This document shows positions 15,520 through 26,472 of a DNA stretch of 64,000 nt, one piece after another. The DNA lies in the NCBI RefSeq assembly GCF_900120195.1, contig NZ_LT635539.1:1624649-1688648 (forward strand), written 5' to 3'. Under the pieces are notes generated by a model that worked only from the letters and a program-made list of their open reading frames with translations, made no database searches and was not told the DNA's origin. How positions within the stretch are numbered: position 1 is the stretch's first letter; each line of letters opens with the position of its first letter. This stretch comes from Blautia sp. Marseille-P3087. Its GTDB lineage: Bacteria > Bacillota > Clostridia > Lachnospirales > Lachnospiraceae. The position numbers were made by a program, and so were the translations under genes.

Positions 15520-16075
15520 ATGAATATCTTATGCTTTGGCGATTCAAACACCTGGGGATACAGACCAGACCGAAAAGGCCGTTTTGATGAGAATACAAGA
15601 TGGACCGGCCTTTTGCAGCAGAAACTCGGGCCCGAATATCATATTATAGAAGAAGGACTTTGTGGAAGAACGACCATCTTTCATGCTCGGTACCAATGAC
15701 TGCAAAAGTCACTATCGCGCATCTGCCAGCCTGATATCCAAAGGTCTTGATCAGGTAATCCGCAAAGCACGCCTGAATGCCTCGCAGCATTTTGACCTGC
15801 TGGTGATCTCCCCGATCCATCTCGGACATGGTGTCGGCGAACCCGACTTCGATCCGGAATTTGACGAAAATTCTGAGGTTGTTTCCAGAAATCTTGCCGC
15901 TGAATACCGCAAGGTTGCACTCCAGAATCATGCGGCTTTCCTGAATGCCGCAGATTATGCCCTGCCAAGTATTACTGACAGAGAGCATCTGGACGAAAAA
16001 GGACATGCGGCAATGGCGGACGCAATCTATGATAAAATCATCGCCCTTCAGAAAGGACTCTCGAACGTAATCTGA
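15520..16075 (+). pseudogene. GDSL/SGNH-family esterase, internally deleted
   Basis: The 5' part (15520 to about 15690) encodes MNILCFGDSNTWGYRPDRKG, containing the catalytic Ser block GDSN, up to EEGLCGRTTIF. Directly after the codons for TTIF the reading frame shifts and resumes MLGTNDCKSHYRASASLI to the end, with the block III motif GTND and the C-terminal DREHLDEKGH that carries Asp and His. Family members have about 25 to 35 more residues between these parts. A small deletion of a length not divisible by three explains the break. The product would have been a lysophospholipase-like or carbohydrate esterase. A second internal deletion of the same kind affects cstA 2 kb away. Confidence 0.85.
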
Positions 16076-16103
16076 GGAGCTGCCAACGGCAGCTCCTCCT
16101 TTT

Positions 16104-16105
<2 letters not shown>
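16074..16105 (+). terminator. Strong intrinsic terminator
   Basis: GAGGAGCTGCC (16074-16084) and GGCAGCTCCTC (16088-16098) form a perfect 11-bp stem with a three-base loop, followed by CTTTTTT. It overlaps the hydrolase stop codon and reaches the enolase stop codon on the other strand. Confidence 0.92.
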
Positions 16106-17429
<1,324 letters not shown>

Positions 17430-17654
17430 TCAGTCCGGACGCCGGTTCCTGGTCGATACCGACACCCGCTTGATTCATTTATACACGAGTTTTATCAATC
17501 TAACTCTTTTAGTTAGTATAGACTAATTTCATTAGCCATGCAAGATTTTTGTATCAATATAATTGAGAATATACTTCAATAACAGAGCAGACAAATCCAC
17601 TTCAAACTCCCTGAATCCATCCCAAAATCCGACAAACTTTAAGTGGCTATCACA

Positions 17655-17708
17655 CAAAAAAGGACACCGACATTCTCTCAGAAATACTATGAAAAAATGG
17701 GTATCCTT
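17655..17708 (-). terminator. Terminator downstream of the AEC permease gene
   Basis: On the minus strand AAGGATACC (17708-17700) pairs with GGTGTCCTT (17668-17660, one G.T pair) across about 30 bases and is followed by a T6 run. It ends the leftward MATE-AEC transcript. The stretch 17412-17640 holds only the enolase upstream region, including a small CTAACT/AGTTAG palindrome near 17504-17519. Confidence 0.6.
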
Positions 17709-17722
17709 CTTGTAATCTGTTC

Positions 17723-18652
17723 TTATATCGCATATTGCAGCAGCCAGCAGATGCACGGCAAAGTTACGATTCCACAGAGCGTCGTGATAAAAACGCCCCC
17801 TAGTGCATATTCTCCATCCATTCCTGACGCGTTCGCCATCATCACAACCGCAGTCATCGTCGGCATTCCGGTAATCAGTGCCATTGCAAGTCGTATCTCC
17901 GCACTGACCGGAAAAAATCCGAGAACAAAGAACATCAGGAGCGGTGCAAGCAGCATGCGCACAAGCACAATTCCATACAGCGAAAGCTCTTTCAGATATT
18001 TTTTCAGCGGAAGCTCCGCAAAAATACCGCCTATGTAGATCATCGCCAGAGGAGATGCTGTGGCACCGATTTTTTGAAGCCCGGTATCGAGAAGTGCCGG
18101 AATCCGCACACCCGTCAGCATCAGGAGCATCCCGATCAGGATTGCCACTGTTGCCGGATTGATCAGCTTTTTCAGTTCAAAACCGCCGCTTCTGGTTGGT
18201 GTTGTGAGCTTCACACCCAGCGTCCAGAGCATAAGCTGATCAAAAACCATAAATACAGAAACGTACAGAATCCCATTTCCCGGAAAAACACTGGAAATCA
18301 CCGGGACTGCCATGAATCCGATATTTCCGAACAGCATCATCGCCTGACAAATTCCGGCGCGGTCTTCGGACAGATGAAAAAATTTCATCATGCCGAAGCT
18401 GACCAGGAACATCACGGCATAAAATCCCGCCGCGATCAGCAGGATTGACCAGGAACCGGTCAGAATTTCTTTGTTTACACCATCGATGATATTGATAAAG
18501 ATCATGACCGGCAATGCCATTTTGATCACAAATTTTGAAATGGGCTCCAGTGTTTCTCTGTTGAGTACCTTTGTTCTGACAAGTATCACACCCGCCAGAA
18601 TATAGATTACAAACAGTCCGATCTGCTGAAGCAATATCTCAAATGTAGTCAT
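17723..18652 (-). CDS. AEC-family (auxin efflux carrier type) permease
   Basis: A 309-residue membrane protein with about ten spans in two halves, typical of the AEC family, whose bacterial members export or exchange organic acids such as malate. The N-terminal half contains LEPISKFVIKMALPVMIFIN and the C-terminal half AMALITGMPTMTAVVMMANA with the conserved helix-breaking GMPT region. The start at ATG 18652 overlaps the end of the MATE gene, so translation is probably coupled. Substrate cannot be determined. The length is normal and no defects are visible. Confidence 0.88.
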   Translation of the reverse strand: MTTFEILLQQIGLFVIYILAGVILVRTKVLNRETLEPISKFVIKMALPVMIFINIIDGVNKEILTGSWSILLIAAGFYAVMFLVSFGMMKFFHLSEDRAGICQAMMLFGNIGFMAVPVISSVFPGNGILYVSVFMVFDQLMLWTLGVKLTTPTRSGGFELKKLINPATVAILIGMLLMLTGVRIPALLDTGLQKIGATASPLAMIYIGGIFAELPLKKYLKELSLYGIVLVRMLLAPLLMFFVLGFFPVSAEIRLAMALITGMPTMTAVVMMANASGMDGEYALGGVFITTLCGIVTLPCICWLLQYAI

Positions 18653-19940
18653 TGGACACACTCTCTTTCTTTCTGGAAAGGATCAGGATCACGACAAACG
18701 TGAGCATCTCAGAAGCAAGGAAAGACAGCCAGACTCCGTTCATTCCAAGTATTCTGGAAAGTACGATCGCACAGAGTACAATGGCGATTACTCCACGCAT
18801 CAGAGAACCGATGATCGCCGGACGCGCATTCGCTGTTGCAGAGAAATACGCGACAAGCATGATATTTACTCCGGCAAACAGAAACCCGAGGAAATACAGC
18901 TGCAGGCCGGTATGTGCGTATTGCAGCAGCATGACATTATTTTCGCTGTTAAAGATCGCAACGAGCGGATCTGTAAACAGCCAGATCAGAGCAATCATTA
19001 CGATTTCTATCGTAATCGTGCTGTTCATGCCCCAGCGAAGATATTTTCTGACATGCTCACTTTCTCCCCTGCCGAAGCTTTCACTGATCAGCGGCTGCGC
19101 GCCCTGTGCAAGGCCATTGAAAATGCACATTCCGACAATGGAAAGATTTGCTACGATTCCATAAGCGGCCACACCAACGCTGCCTGCAAGTCCAAGGATC
19201 AGCATATTAAACACAAATGCGATCACGGCGGAAGAAATTTCTCCCACGAACGCGGATACACCGAGCTGACAGCATGAGATCAGATGTCGGACAGACATTT
19301 TCTTCCATTTGAATCCGATGTGACAGTTTTTTCCAAAATAATGCAGCATGCAGACGGACATCGTAACGATCGGACAGAACGCTGTTGCAAGTGCCGCTCC
19401 GGAAAATCCAAGACCTGCCGGAAAAATAAAAATATAGTCAAAAACGATATTCCAGACACTTCCGGCAAGAGAGCCGGCCATTGCAATTGATGTCGCATTG
19501 TCATTTCGGGCAAATGCCGTGACGGAATAATTCGACATAAAAAACGGTGTTCCTATGAGGATGATACGCAGATAGGTCTTGCCGAGTGCAACAAGTCCGG
19601 CATCCGCGCCGAGCAGTGCCAGACATTTATCGGGAATAAAAATTCCGAGCAGGACAAACGGGATGCTGATCAGGACGCTCCAGGCAATTGCCTGTGTAAA
19701 GTAATAATCTGCTCTTTCACCCTTTGCTTTGCTGATGCCATATCGGGTCGCGGAGCCGATACCGATCATCGAACCAATTGCATAGATAAGACCATATACC
19801 GGGAGAATCAGGTTGAGAACCGCCAGACCATCCGCCCCGGCATAGACGGAAATAAAAAAGGTGTCTGCCAGAACATAGACGGAAACACCGATCATACCCG
19901 CAACACTCTGAAATACATATTTGGAAAATCGTTTTAACAT
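18639..19940 (-). CDS. MATE-family efflux transporter
   Basis: A 433-residue protein with twelve predicted spans in two six-span bundles, typical of MATE cation/drug antiporters. It begins FSKYVFQSVAGMIGVSVYVL and contains NLILPVYGLIYAIGSMIGIG and, in the second half, FNGLAQGAQPLISESFGRGE, the PQ-containing signature that opens span 7-8 in MATE proteins. The start follows AAAGGAATTTATAA. It is the first gene of a two-gene transcript with the AEC permease, which overlaps its 3' end by 14 bases. Substrates of such exporters in anaerobes are diverse and not predictable here. Confidence 0.92.
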   Translation of the reverse strand: MLKRFSKYVFQSVAGMIGVSVYVLADTFFISVYAGADGLAVLNLILPVYGLIYAIGSMIGIGSATRYGISKAKGERADYYFTQAIAWSVLISIPFVLLGIFIPDKCLALLGADAGLVALGKTYLRIILIGTPFFMSNYSVTAFARNDNATSIAMAGSLAGSVWNIVFDYIFIFPAGLGFSGAALATAFCPIVTMSVCMLHYFGKNCHIGFKWKKMSVRHLISCCQLGVSAFVGEISSAVIAFVFNMLILGLAGSVGVAAYGIVANLSIVGMCIFNGLAQGAQPLISESFGRGESEHVRKYLRWGMNSTITIEIVMIALIWLFTDPLVAIFNSENNVMLLQYAHTGLQLYFLGFLFAGVNIMLVAYFSATANARPAIIGSLMRGVIAIVLCAIVLSRILGMNGVWLSFLASEMLTFVVILILSRKKESVSNDYI

Positions 19941-20083
19941 TTATAAATTCCTTTATCTTCTTTCAATTTTATTAGCTTTTCCATTATAAAGAAGATTCTG
20001 ATAAAAAACAAGAAGTCCCGGGGAATAACTTATACTATTCAGTAGAGAGTATTCCGCGAGGCGTTTTGGAATGCATTTTGACT

Positions 20084-20112
20084 CGTAACTGTGAGGATAC
20101 TGAACAGTTACG
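20084..20112. repeat. Short dispersed palindrome, copy 1
   Basis: CGTAACTGT (20084-20092) and ACAGTTACG (20104-20112) form a perfect 9-bp stem with an 11-base loop just after the methyltransferase stop. A second copy with the same outer stem is at 59246-59278: both contain GTAACTGTG and CTGAACAGTTAC. There is no U-run. It may belong to a REP-like short palindromic family. Confidence 0.6.
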
Positions 20113-20121
20113 AAATGATTC

Positions 20122-20946
20122 TTATTTCCTTCCAAGCTCCCAGAAGGCAACTGCACTTGCAGCAGCTACATTGAGAGAATCAACACCATGAGACATCGGA
20201 ATTTTCACGGTATAATCGCAGTCTGCGATTGTGTCGGATGCCAGGCCATCCCCTTCTGTGCCGAGGACGATGGCAAGTTTTTCTTCTGCATGAAGCTGCG
20301 GATCGTCAATACTGAAAGAATCATCCCGCAGTGCCATTGCCACGGTCTTAAAGCCGAGTACGCGAAGAGTCTGCATGCCTGTATCCAGCCAGAAAGTTTT
20401 TTTATCAAAATAAGTCCACGGAATCTGAAAAACCGTGCCCATGCTCACACGGGAAGCACGGCGGTAAAGCGGATCGCTGCAGCCGCCGGTCAGAAGGATT
20501 GCATCCATGTGGAGTGCTGCCGCGGAGCGAAAAATCGCACCGATATTAGTTGGATTTACGACATTTTCCAAAATTGCTATGCGTCTGGTATTCTGGCAGA
20601 TTTCCTCGACAGTCGGAAGGGTGCGGCGTTTCATGACGCAGAGCAGTCCTCTAGTCAGAGCATAACCGGTCAGTTTTACAAGGATTTCATATTCTGCTGT
20701 ATATACAGGGGTCTGCGAAAAACGTGCCAGAAGTTCTTTCGCCTCGCCCTCAATATCCTTATGCTCGACCAGAAATGAAACCGGTTCATAGCCTGCGCTA
20801 CACGCACGCTCAATCACCTTCGGGCTTTCTGCAACAAAAAGTCCCGGAAACGGTTCGTTATACCGCCGGAGCTGTACCTCTGAAGTCCTTGCATAAATAT
20901 CCAGCTCCGGTGCATTAAAATCATTGATTTCTATGATGTTGTTCAC
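20122..20946 (-). CDS. TrmH/SpoU-family RNA 2'-O-methyltransferase
   Basis: A 274-residue SPOUT-fold enzyme that would methylate ribose in rRNA or tRNA using S-adenosylmethionine. The three family motifs are in order: NVVNPTNIGAIFRSAAALHM (motif 1, about residue 150), IVLGTEGDGL (motif 2, about 228) and KIPMSHGVDSLNVAAASAVA (motif 3, about 250). The N-terminal 100 residues form the usual substrate-binding domain, starting with a helical segment after LDIYARTSEVQLRRY. The start is GTG 20946 behind AAAGGAGAGCATC. It is a single gene. The exact RNA target cannot be read from the sequence. Confidence 0.92.
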   Translation of the reverse strand: MNNIIEINDFNAPELDIYARTSEVQLRRYNEPFPGLFVAESPKVIERACSAGYEPVSFLVEHKDIEGEAKELLARFSQTPVYTAEYEILVKLTGYALTRGLLCVMKRRTLPTVEEICQNTRRIAILENVVNPTNIGAIFRSAAALHMDAILLTGGCSDPLYRRASRVSMGTVFQIPWTYFDKKTFWLDTGMQTLRVLGFKTVAMALRDDSFSIDDPQLHAEEKLAIVLGTEGDGLASDTIADCDYTVKIPMSHGVDSLNVAAASAVAFWELGRK

Positions 20947-21004
20947 GATGCTCTCCTTTAAAATTCCCTAACTTTTACTTTTAGTTTTTCAGCAAAATCG
21001 CAGT

Positions 21005-21733
21005 TCATTCAGCGCTCCAGATCAGGTGACACTTTGCTGCAAGCTCCTGTTCTTTTTGCTGCGCTTTGTCCGGCTCATCCTGATAATCCCAGAGAGCAAA
21101 TGCCTCTTTTATATTTTCCGGATCTACATAATAAACATTTTCGATACCGGTCGGCAATGAAGTTTCATCAGTGGCTGTATCCGGCAGGCGGTCATGTGCC
21201 TTCTGAAACTCATCAAGATCAAACATTAAATTCTCTGCATCCTGTGCAGATGGGTAATTTTTACGTATCCATGCCGTCTCGGAAAGCATGTAAAACATGT
21301 TTTTCTGGTCTACGGATAAGATAGCTGTCTTATGTCCGTCCGGATCAATTTTGCTGTAAATTTTTCCATCCCTTAAGGTCATTCCGGCATCTTCCCAGGA
21401 TATATAAGTCTTTTTGTCATAATACCAGTAATGCCCGATTCCACTCGCAAGCAGCACAAGTACTGCTGCTAAAATAATGGAAATAATACGTTTCCGACGG
21501 ATACGTCTGCGGATTTTTTTTAATGGTGCAATCTCAGTACGGTGGTCTGAATTCCTCTCTGCATTTTCTGAAACAGTCCGCAACTGATTCTCCTTTTTCA
21601 TCTCATCCAGCATTTTGCGGCAGGCTGCACACTCTTTCAGATGTTCTTCTACAAGCTGTCTGCTGTCCTCACTGACCATATCATCAATATAAAGCGGAAG
21701 CAGATCTTCAATAATATTACAGGTGATCTTCAT
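21005..21733 (-). CDS. Anti-sigma factor with zinc-finger domain
   Basis: A 242-residue protein. Residues 1-45 form a ZAS-type anti-sigma zinc finger: MKITCNIIEDLLPLYIDDMV, then HLKECAACRKMLDEM with the H-x3-C-x2-C ligands. A basic stretch (KKIRRRIRRKR) precedes one membrane span, IISIILAAVLVLLASGIGHY (about 80-99). The extracellular C-terminal domain of about 140 residues, which begins WYYDKKTYISWEDAG, would sense the signal. The gene overlaps the sigma factor gene by 17 bases, so the two are co-translated. I infer that it holds the sigma factor at the membrane until the signal arrives; the signal is unknown. Confidence 0.88.
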   Translation of the reverse strand: MKITCNIIEDLLPLYIDDMVSEDSRQLVEEHLKECAACRKMLDEMKKENQLRTVSENAERNSDHRTEIAPLKKIRRRIRRKRIISIILAAVLVLLASGIGHYWYYDKKTYISWEDAGMTLRDGKIYSKIDPDGHKTAILSVDQKNMFYMLSETAWIRKNYPSAQDAENLMFDLDEFQKAHDRLPDTATDETSLPTGIENVYYVDPENIKEAFALWDYQDEPDKAQQKEQELAAKCHLIWSAE

Positions 21734-22214
21734 CGTCTAATTCCTCCCTGATTTTTTTGCAAGCACGGTGATAAGTAACTCTCGCCCAGCTTTCACTTTT
21801 GCCAAACAGATCTGATATATCACTAAATGACAGTTCTCCAAATACCCGGAGGGAAAAGACTTCTTTGTACGGTTCCGAAAGTTTATGCAGAACTTTGTGG
21901 ACACGAAATGCCGTTTCTTTGTCCGAAAAATCCTGAATAAAATCCGTAGAAAATACATCTTCTGACAACTCATTCTGCGCTTCCGGTACGTATTTTTTGT
22001 TCTTTTTCAGATAGTCATAATATGTGTTTTTGGAGATCTGGCAGAGCCATATCCGAAGGTCACATTCCCCTCTGAAATCGTCGACTTTTTTCAGTGCTTT
22101 GAAGAATGTTTCCTGTGTAAGTTCCTCTGCAATGTGGGTATTGTGTGAAAGCGAGAGCAGATAGCGGTATACGACTGTGAAGTATTTTTCGTATACTTCC
22201 TGAATATTCAGCAT
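21717..22214 (-). CDS. ECF (sigma-70 family) sigma factor
   Basis: A 165-residue extracytoplasmic-function sigma factor. Region 2 spans about residues 10-75 (YRYLLSLSHNTHIAEELTQE, then TFFKALKKVDDFRGECDLRI). Region 4 spans about 105-160 and contains the helix-turn-helix SFSDISDLFGKSESWARVTY. The start ATG 22214 is the only reasonable one. It is co-transcribed with the overlapping anti-sigma gene; such pairs usually control their own promoter plus a small stress regulon. I found no obvious duplicated promoter motif upstream. Confidence 0.93.
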   Translation of the reverse strand: MLNIQEVYEKYFTVVYRYLLSLSHNTHIAEELTQETFFKALKKVDDFRGECDLRIWLCQISKNTYYDYLKKNKKYVPEAQNELSEDVFSTDFIQDFSDKETAFRVHKVLHKLSEPYKEVFSLRVFGELSFSDISDLFGKSESWARVTYHRACKKIREELDDEDHL

Positions 22215-22279
22215 TTGTTTCTCCTCTCTTTGTACTCTTGTCCTCCTTCACATATATGACGATATATGAGATAAAAACG

Positions 22280-24256
22280 TTACAGATTTTTCATAATCGT
22301 TCGGAACAGCTCTGAAATTTCAACCGGTTTCGCAACGTAATCATCCATTCCAGCGGCTAGTGCTGCTTGACGGTCTTCTTCAAAAGCATTGGCTGTCATG
22401 GCAATGATCGGAATCTTCGCCCGTTCATCTGTCAGTTTCCGGATTGCTTTCGTTGCCTCATAACCATTCATATTCGGCATCTGAATATCCATCAAAATCG
22501 CATCATAATAACCAGCCGGCACATCTTGCAGCTTATCAACCGCAATCTTCCCATCCGCAGCAAGCTCTACCTCCGCATCTGCATCCTGAAGGATCGTCAT
22601 GGCGATTTCCGCATTCAATCCATTATCTTCTGCCAGAAGAAGCCTTCTTCCTGCCAGCGATACATTTTCCGGCTGTTCTTCCATCTGCTGCTGTAATTCT
22701 TCCTCCGGTATCTTTCTGCATGAAATTTCGACAGTAAAACAGGTACCTTTCCCGGGTTCACTTTTTACAGAAATGTCGCCATTCATAAGATCTACAAATG
22801 ATTTCACGATACGAAGTCCCAGACCTGTTCCAATAATGCCGCTCTCAGAGGAGCTCCGCTCACGCGTAAATGCATCAAAAATATATGGTACATATTCTTT
22901 GCTGATACCGATGCCATTGTCTGACACACGGATTTGCAAAGTCATAAAACCATCCAGAGCTGACGGTTTTTCTTCAATATCAAGAACTATCTTGCCACCC
23001 TCCGATGTATATTTCACTGCGTTACTCAAAAGGTTCATAATGATCTCTCGGATTTTCAGGGCATCGCAGTATACGTTTGCATGCCGAATATTTACATTTC
23101 TGTTTACAGTCAGCTGCTTACGTGAAATCTCTCCGTCAAGAAGGATGTCCAGTGTCTCCTCAAGCTTCATCAGATTCCACGGTGCTTCATTCAGTGTTTC
23201 TTTACCACTTTCAATACGTGCGATCTCAAGCACATTGCCGATCAGCGCAAGCAAAAACTGGCTTGCGCCTTTCAGCTTTTGCAGATAGTTTGTTGTTACT
23301 TCTTTTTCGCCCCAGTGTGCTTCCATCAGCTCCGCATAACCAATGATCGCATTCATTGGTGTACGCAGATCATGGGACATTGCAAACAGAAAAGACGATT
23401 TCGCACGGCTTCCCTCCTCCGCACGGTGAAGGGCATTTTTGAGCATCACCATATCAGACACATCCACAAACGTAGTAAGTACTGCCCTCTCACCCGTCGG
23501 AATGTGGACAACTTTCGTTTTGGCAAGTGCATGACATTCGTTTGCCTTACCCTTACCGATAATGCACTCATAATCCACCATATCATCTTCATTTCGAAGC
23601 TTTTTCAGTTGATTGAGCACCTCCGAATCCGGATAATAAACCTGCCTCAGAAGCGGCCCGAGCTCCCTCTGTGCAGCTTCGACACTCTCAATCCCATACA
23701 TTCTCAGCGCCTCTGCATTCATATGTATGACCTTGTGTCCCGGCATTGTATATGCAAGGACACCGCAGTTTTCTATATCAAGCAATTCTTTATAATAAAT
23801 ATCCTGACGCAGTTTTTCTTTGCGCAGAGAATCATTCAGTTCTGCCAGGCGTCGCTCCGCCTCTTTTTCTTTTTCAATACGTACTGTCTCAGAAATATCC
23901 TGATGTATCCCGGTGACAGCCACGTATTCTGTCACCGATGTGTCTCTCGCACCACCGCAACGTACAAACCTCTCTCCGGATACCGGATGAATATAACGAT
24001 AAACGATTTCCGTCCTTGCCTCTGTAAGCTTATCTGAATACTCCTGAAACAGCCGCACGTCTTCCGGATGTATACGCGAACGATGAAAGACAAATCTCTC
24101 TTCCGGTGTGATCTCTCTGTCGATTCCAAGCAGTTCATCCATCACTTCATCCGCATAAAATCTCGGTGGCTTTCCTTCTTCCATTTCCACACGCCACATT
24201 CCCATTCGGGATGCACGCAGAATTGCTTTTATATTTACCTCTTCCCGCTGCTCCAT
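22280..24256 (-). CDS. Hybrid histidine kinase with PAS domains and receiver
   Basis: About 658 residues, without membrane spans. Two PAS-like sensory segments (residues about 10-130 and 155-280) precede the dimerisation helix with the phospho-accepting His in [20 protein letters not shown]. The ATPase domain follows with the N box IMNLLSNAVKYTS and G boxes VSDNGIGIS and GTGLGLRIV. A C-terminal receiver domain has AEDNGLN and the phospho-acceptor Asp in [21 protein letters not shown] prefer ATG 24256 because GGGAGGGCTGTTT precedes it; an upstream ATG at 24289 overlaps the stop of the previous gene as ATGA. It is probably co-transcribed with that kinase. No separate output regulator is adjacent. 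Confidence 0.9.
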   Translation of the reverse strand: MEQREEVNIKAILRASRMGMWRVEMEEGKPPRFYADEVMDELLGIDREITPEERFVFHRSRIHPEDVRLFQEYSDKLTEARTEIVYRYIHPVSGERFVRCGGARDTSVTEYVAVTGIHQDISETVRIEKEKEAERRLAELNDSLRKEKLRQDIYYKELLDIENCGVLAYTMPGHKVIHMNAEALRMYGIESVEAAQRELGPLLRQVYYPDSEVLNQLKKLRNEDDMVDYECIIGKGKANECHALAKTKVVHIPTGERAVLTTFVDVSDMVMLKNALHRAEEGSRAKSSFLFAMSHDLRTPMNAIIGYAELMEAHWGEKEVTTNYLQKLKGASQFLLALIGNVLEIARIESGKETLNEAPWNLMKLEETLDILLDGEISRKQLTVNRNVNIRHANVYCDALKIREIIMNLLSNAVKYTSEGGKIVLDIEEKPSALDGFMTLQIRVSDNGIGISKEYVPYIFDAFTRERSSSESGIIGTGLGLRIVKSFVDLMNGDISVKSEPGKGTCFTVEISCRKIPEEELQQQMEEQPENVSLAGRRLLLAEDNGLNAEIAMTILQDADAEVELAADGKIAVDKLQDVPAGYYDAILMDIQMPNMNGYEATKAIRKLTDERAKIPIIAMTANAFEEDRQAALAAGMDDYVAKPVEISELFRTIMKNL

Positions 24257-24285
24257 AAACAGCCCTCCCATATCTACTTTCCGAC

Positions 24286-26340
24286 TCATTTTTTCAGAAT
24301 CTGTGCCATTACCTTAAACAGCATATTCATATCTACCGGTTTGGAAACATGTGCATTCATGCCGCTTTCCAGAGCTTTCTGCCTGTCTTCTTCAAATGCA
24401 TTGGCAGTCATGGCTACGATCGGAATGTCAGCCCGCGCATCATCAAGATGACGAATCAGCTTTGTTGCTTCATATCCGTCCATCTCCGGCATCTGAATAT
24501 CCATGAGTATCATATCATAATAATCCTCCGGCATCTTTTTCAGCATTTCTATACATTGTTTTCCATTCGCAGCGCGTTCTGCTTTCAGACCATTTTCTTT
24601 CAGAACTGTCATTGCTATTTCGGCATTCAGCTCATTATCCTCGGCAAGCAGCACTCTTTTTCCCAGAATACTGTCTGAAATCTTCTCTTTTTCTTTTTGC
24701 TTCTCTTCCAGGATCTGTTTCTCTGAAGCAAGCTCAAATGGCAGAACAACGTTCATCTTTGTTCCGCATCCAAGCTGACTTTCAACTTCAATCGTACCTC
24801 CCATCATATCGATCAAAGATTTTACAATTGGCAGTCCGAGACCGGTACCTGTCACTTTGCTTTCTGTGCTTGTATGCTCACGTGAAAACTCTTCAAAAAT
24901 ATGAGGAAGATATTCTTTACTCATGCCGATGCCATTGTCCTCTACAATAATCCTGTAAGCTATATAATTTTCTTTTTCAAATGGTTCTTCTTTAACACTT
25001 ACGGAGATCTTTCCGCCTTCCGAAGTATATTTCACAGAATTTCCGATGATATTGATAAAAATCTCCCGGACTTTTGTCTCATCACCAATCACATATTTAT
25101 GTTGTATATCTGTTTCACATGAATATGTAATGAACTTCTTTTTCACTCCCGGCTCAAAAACATCTGTCAGAGATTCTATCAGCTCCGTCACACATCCGAC
25201 TTCTTTTTTCAGAGCCAGTTTGCCACTTTCGATCCGTGCCATCTCCAGCACATAGTTGATCAGTGACAGAAGGAAATTGCTCGAACTTTTGATCTTGCCA
25301 AGATAAGCAATTGCTTTGTCCTTTTCATCTATATGTTTTTCCAGAAGCTCCGAAAAGCCAATGATTGCATTCATCGGAGTGCGGATATCATGGCTCATAT
25401 TAAAAAGGAACCGTGTCTTTGCCTCGTTCGCATTTTTTGCTTCGAGAACAGCTTTTTCCAGTTCTTTTTCATGAAGCGCATCTCTGTAGCGTCTCATTTT
25501 GAATTGCAGATATATGATCATTACAATGAAAGCTGTCAGCACCGAAATGAACAGTCCCCAGAGTTTCTGAGTCATTGTCACCCATCCGTTTTCTGGTACG
25601 ATCTCAAAATACCAGGTATCATTCGGAACTGTACATGCAACCTCCAATGTGTCTGTTTCCTGTAAATTGTCACACTGCACAATTACGATTTTTTCATCGT
25701 CCGTTCCTTTTTTCCATATCTGATAGTGATATCCGGCATTTTCCAGTTGATCCAGCTCCATTTTTTTGATAAATTTCTGCCAGTCTATAACAAGAATAGA
25801 AAATCCCCAGAACTTCTTACAGCCTTTGTCATCCGTTCTGTATACCGGGTCAAAAAGCAGCACACCGTTTCCTCCCTGCACCAGTTCAAACGGACCGGCA
25901 ATCGTATATTCTCCGCTGTCTCTTGCCAGACGCGCTTCCGTTTTTCTTTCCGGATTTTCAATCAAGTTCAGCCCGATCACATCCTCATTTCCCTCCATAG
26001 GATATATCTGCGAAACGATTCCGTCTTTTGCAATTTCATGGACTTTTATGATATTATCTTCATCCTGCATCAGCCTGGATAATGTCGCAAACTGTTTATC
26101 ACTTATCGTCAGACCTTCTTCTATACTCTTTTTGACCAGATCTGATTCCGCAAGATAACGGTTCAGCTGAACTTCAATCCTGCTTATTGTGGATTCAGCC
26201 GTATATACAGCCTTTAGTTTCTCCCTTTTTTGCTGATTCTGATTTACCAGAAACGTACAGCCAAGCATCAGAAGCAGGGTAACCAGAAAAACAAACCCGG
26301 CTCTGATTCTTATAATTTTTTTATCTTTCTTTTTATCCAT
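24286..26340 (-). CDS. Membrane-bound hybrid histidine kinase with receiver
   Basis: About 684 residues starting [20 protein letters not shown] (ATG 26340 behind CAGGGAACTATTT). Span 1 (about 10-32) and span 2 (about 265-287, [20 protein letters not shown]) flank a 230-residue extracellular CHASE-like sensor domain. The His box is [20 protein letters not shown], followed by the ATPase motifs [24 protein letters not shown] and GTGLGLPIV. The C-terminal receiver has AEDNELN and [20 protein letters not shown]. It is adjacent to and overlaps the next kinase gene by up to four bases. The receiver halves of this and the neighbouring kinases are closely alike, which points to local duplication. The ligand is unknown. 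Confidence 0.92.
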   Translation of the reverse strand: MDKKKDKKIIRIRAGFVFLVTLLLMLGCTFLVNQNQQKREKLKAVYTAESTISRIEVQLNRYLAESDLVKKSIEEGLTISDKQFATLSRLMQDEDNIIKVHEIAKDGIVSQIYPMEGNEDVIGLNLIENPERKTEARLARDSGEYTIAGPFELVQGGNGVLLFDPVYRTDDKGCKKFWGFSILVIDWQKFIKKMELDQLENAGYHYQIWKKGTDDEKIVIVQCDNLQETDTLEVACTVPNDTWYFEIVPENGWVTMTQKLWGLFISVLTAFIVMIIYLQFKMRRYRDALHEKELEKAVLEAKNANEAKTRFLFNMSHDIRTPMNAIIGFSELLEKHIDEKDKAIAYLGKIKSSSNFLLSLINYVLEMARIESGKLALKKEVGCVTELIESLTDVFEPGVKKKFITYSCETDIQHKYVIGDETKVREIFINIIGNSVKYTSEGGKISVSVKEEPFEKENYIAYRIIVEDNGIGMSKEYLPHIFEEFSREHTSTESKVTGTGLGLPIVKSLIDMMGGTIEVESQLGCGTKMNVVLPFELASEKQILEEKQKEKEKISDSILGKRVLLAEDNELNAEIAMTVLKENGLKAERAANGKQCIEMLKKMPEDYYDMILMDIQMPEMDGYEATKLIRHLDDARADIPIVAMTANAFEEDRQKALESGMNAHVSKPVDMNMLFKVMAQILKK

Positions 26341-26472
26341 AAATAGTTCCCTGATATTGTTTAATTTCAGACAGATGTATGTTTCTCCACACAATAGTCC
26401 GATGAATTCATTTTATCCTAATATCTGCACTTTTGATTGTAAAACCACAGAAAAATAATAAAGTTGTGTATT

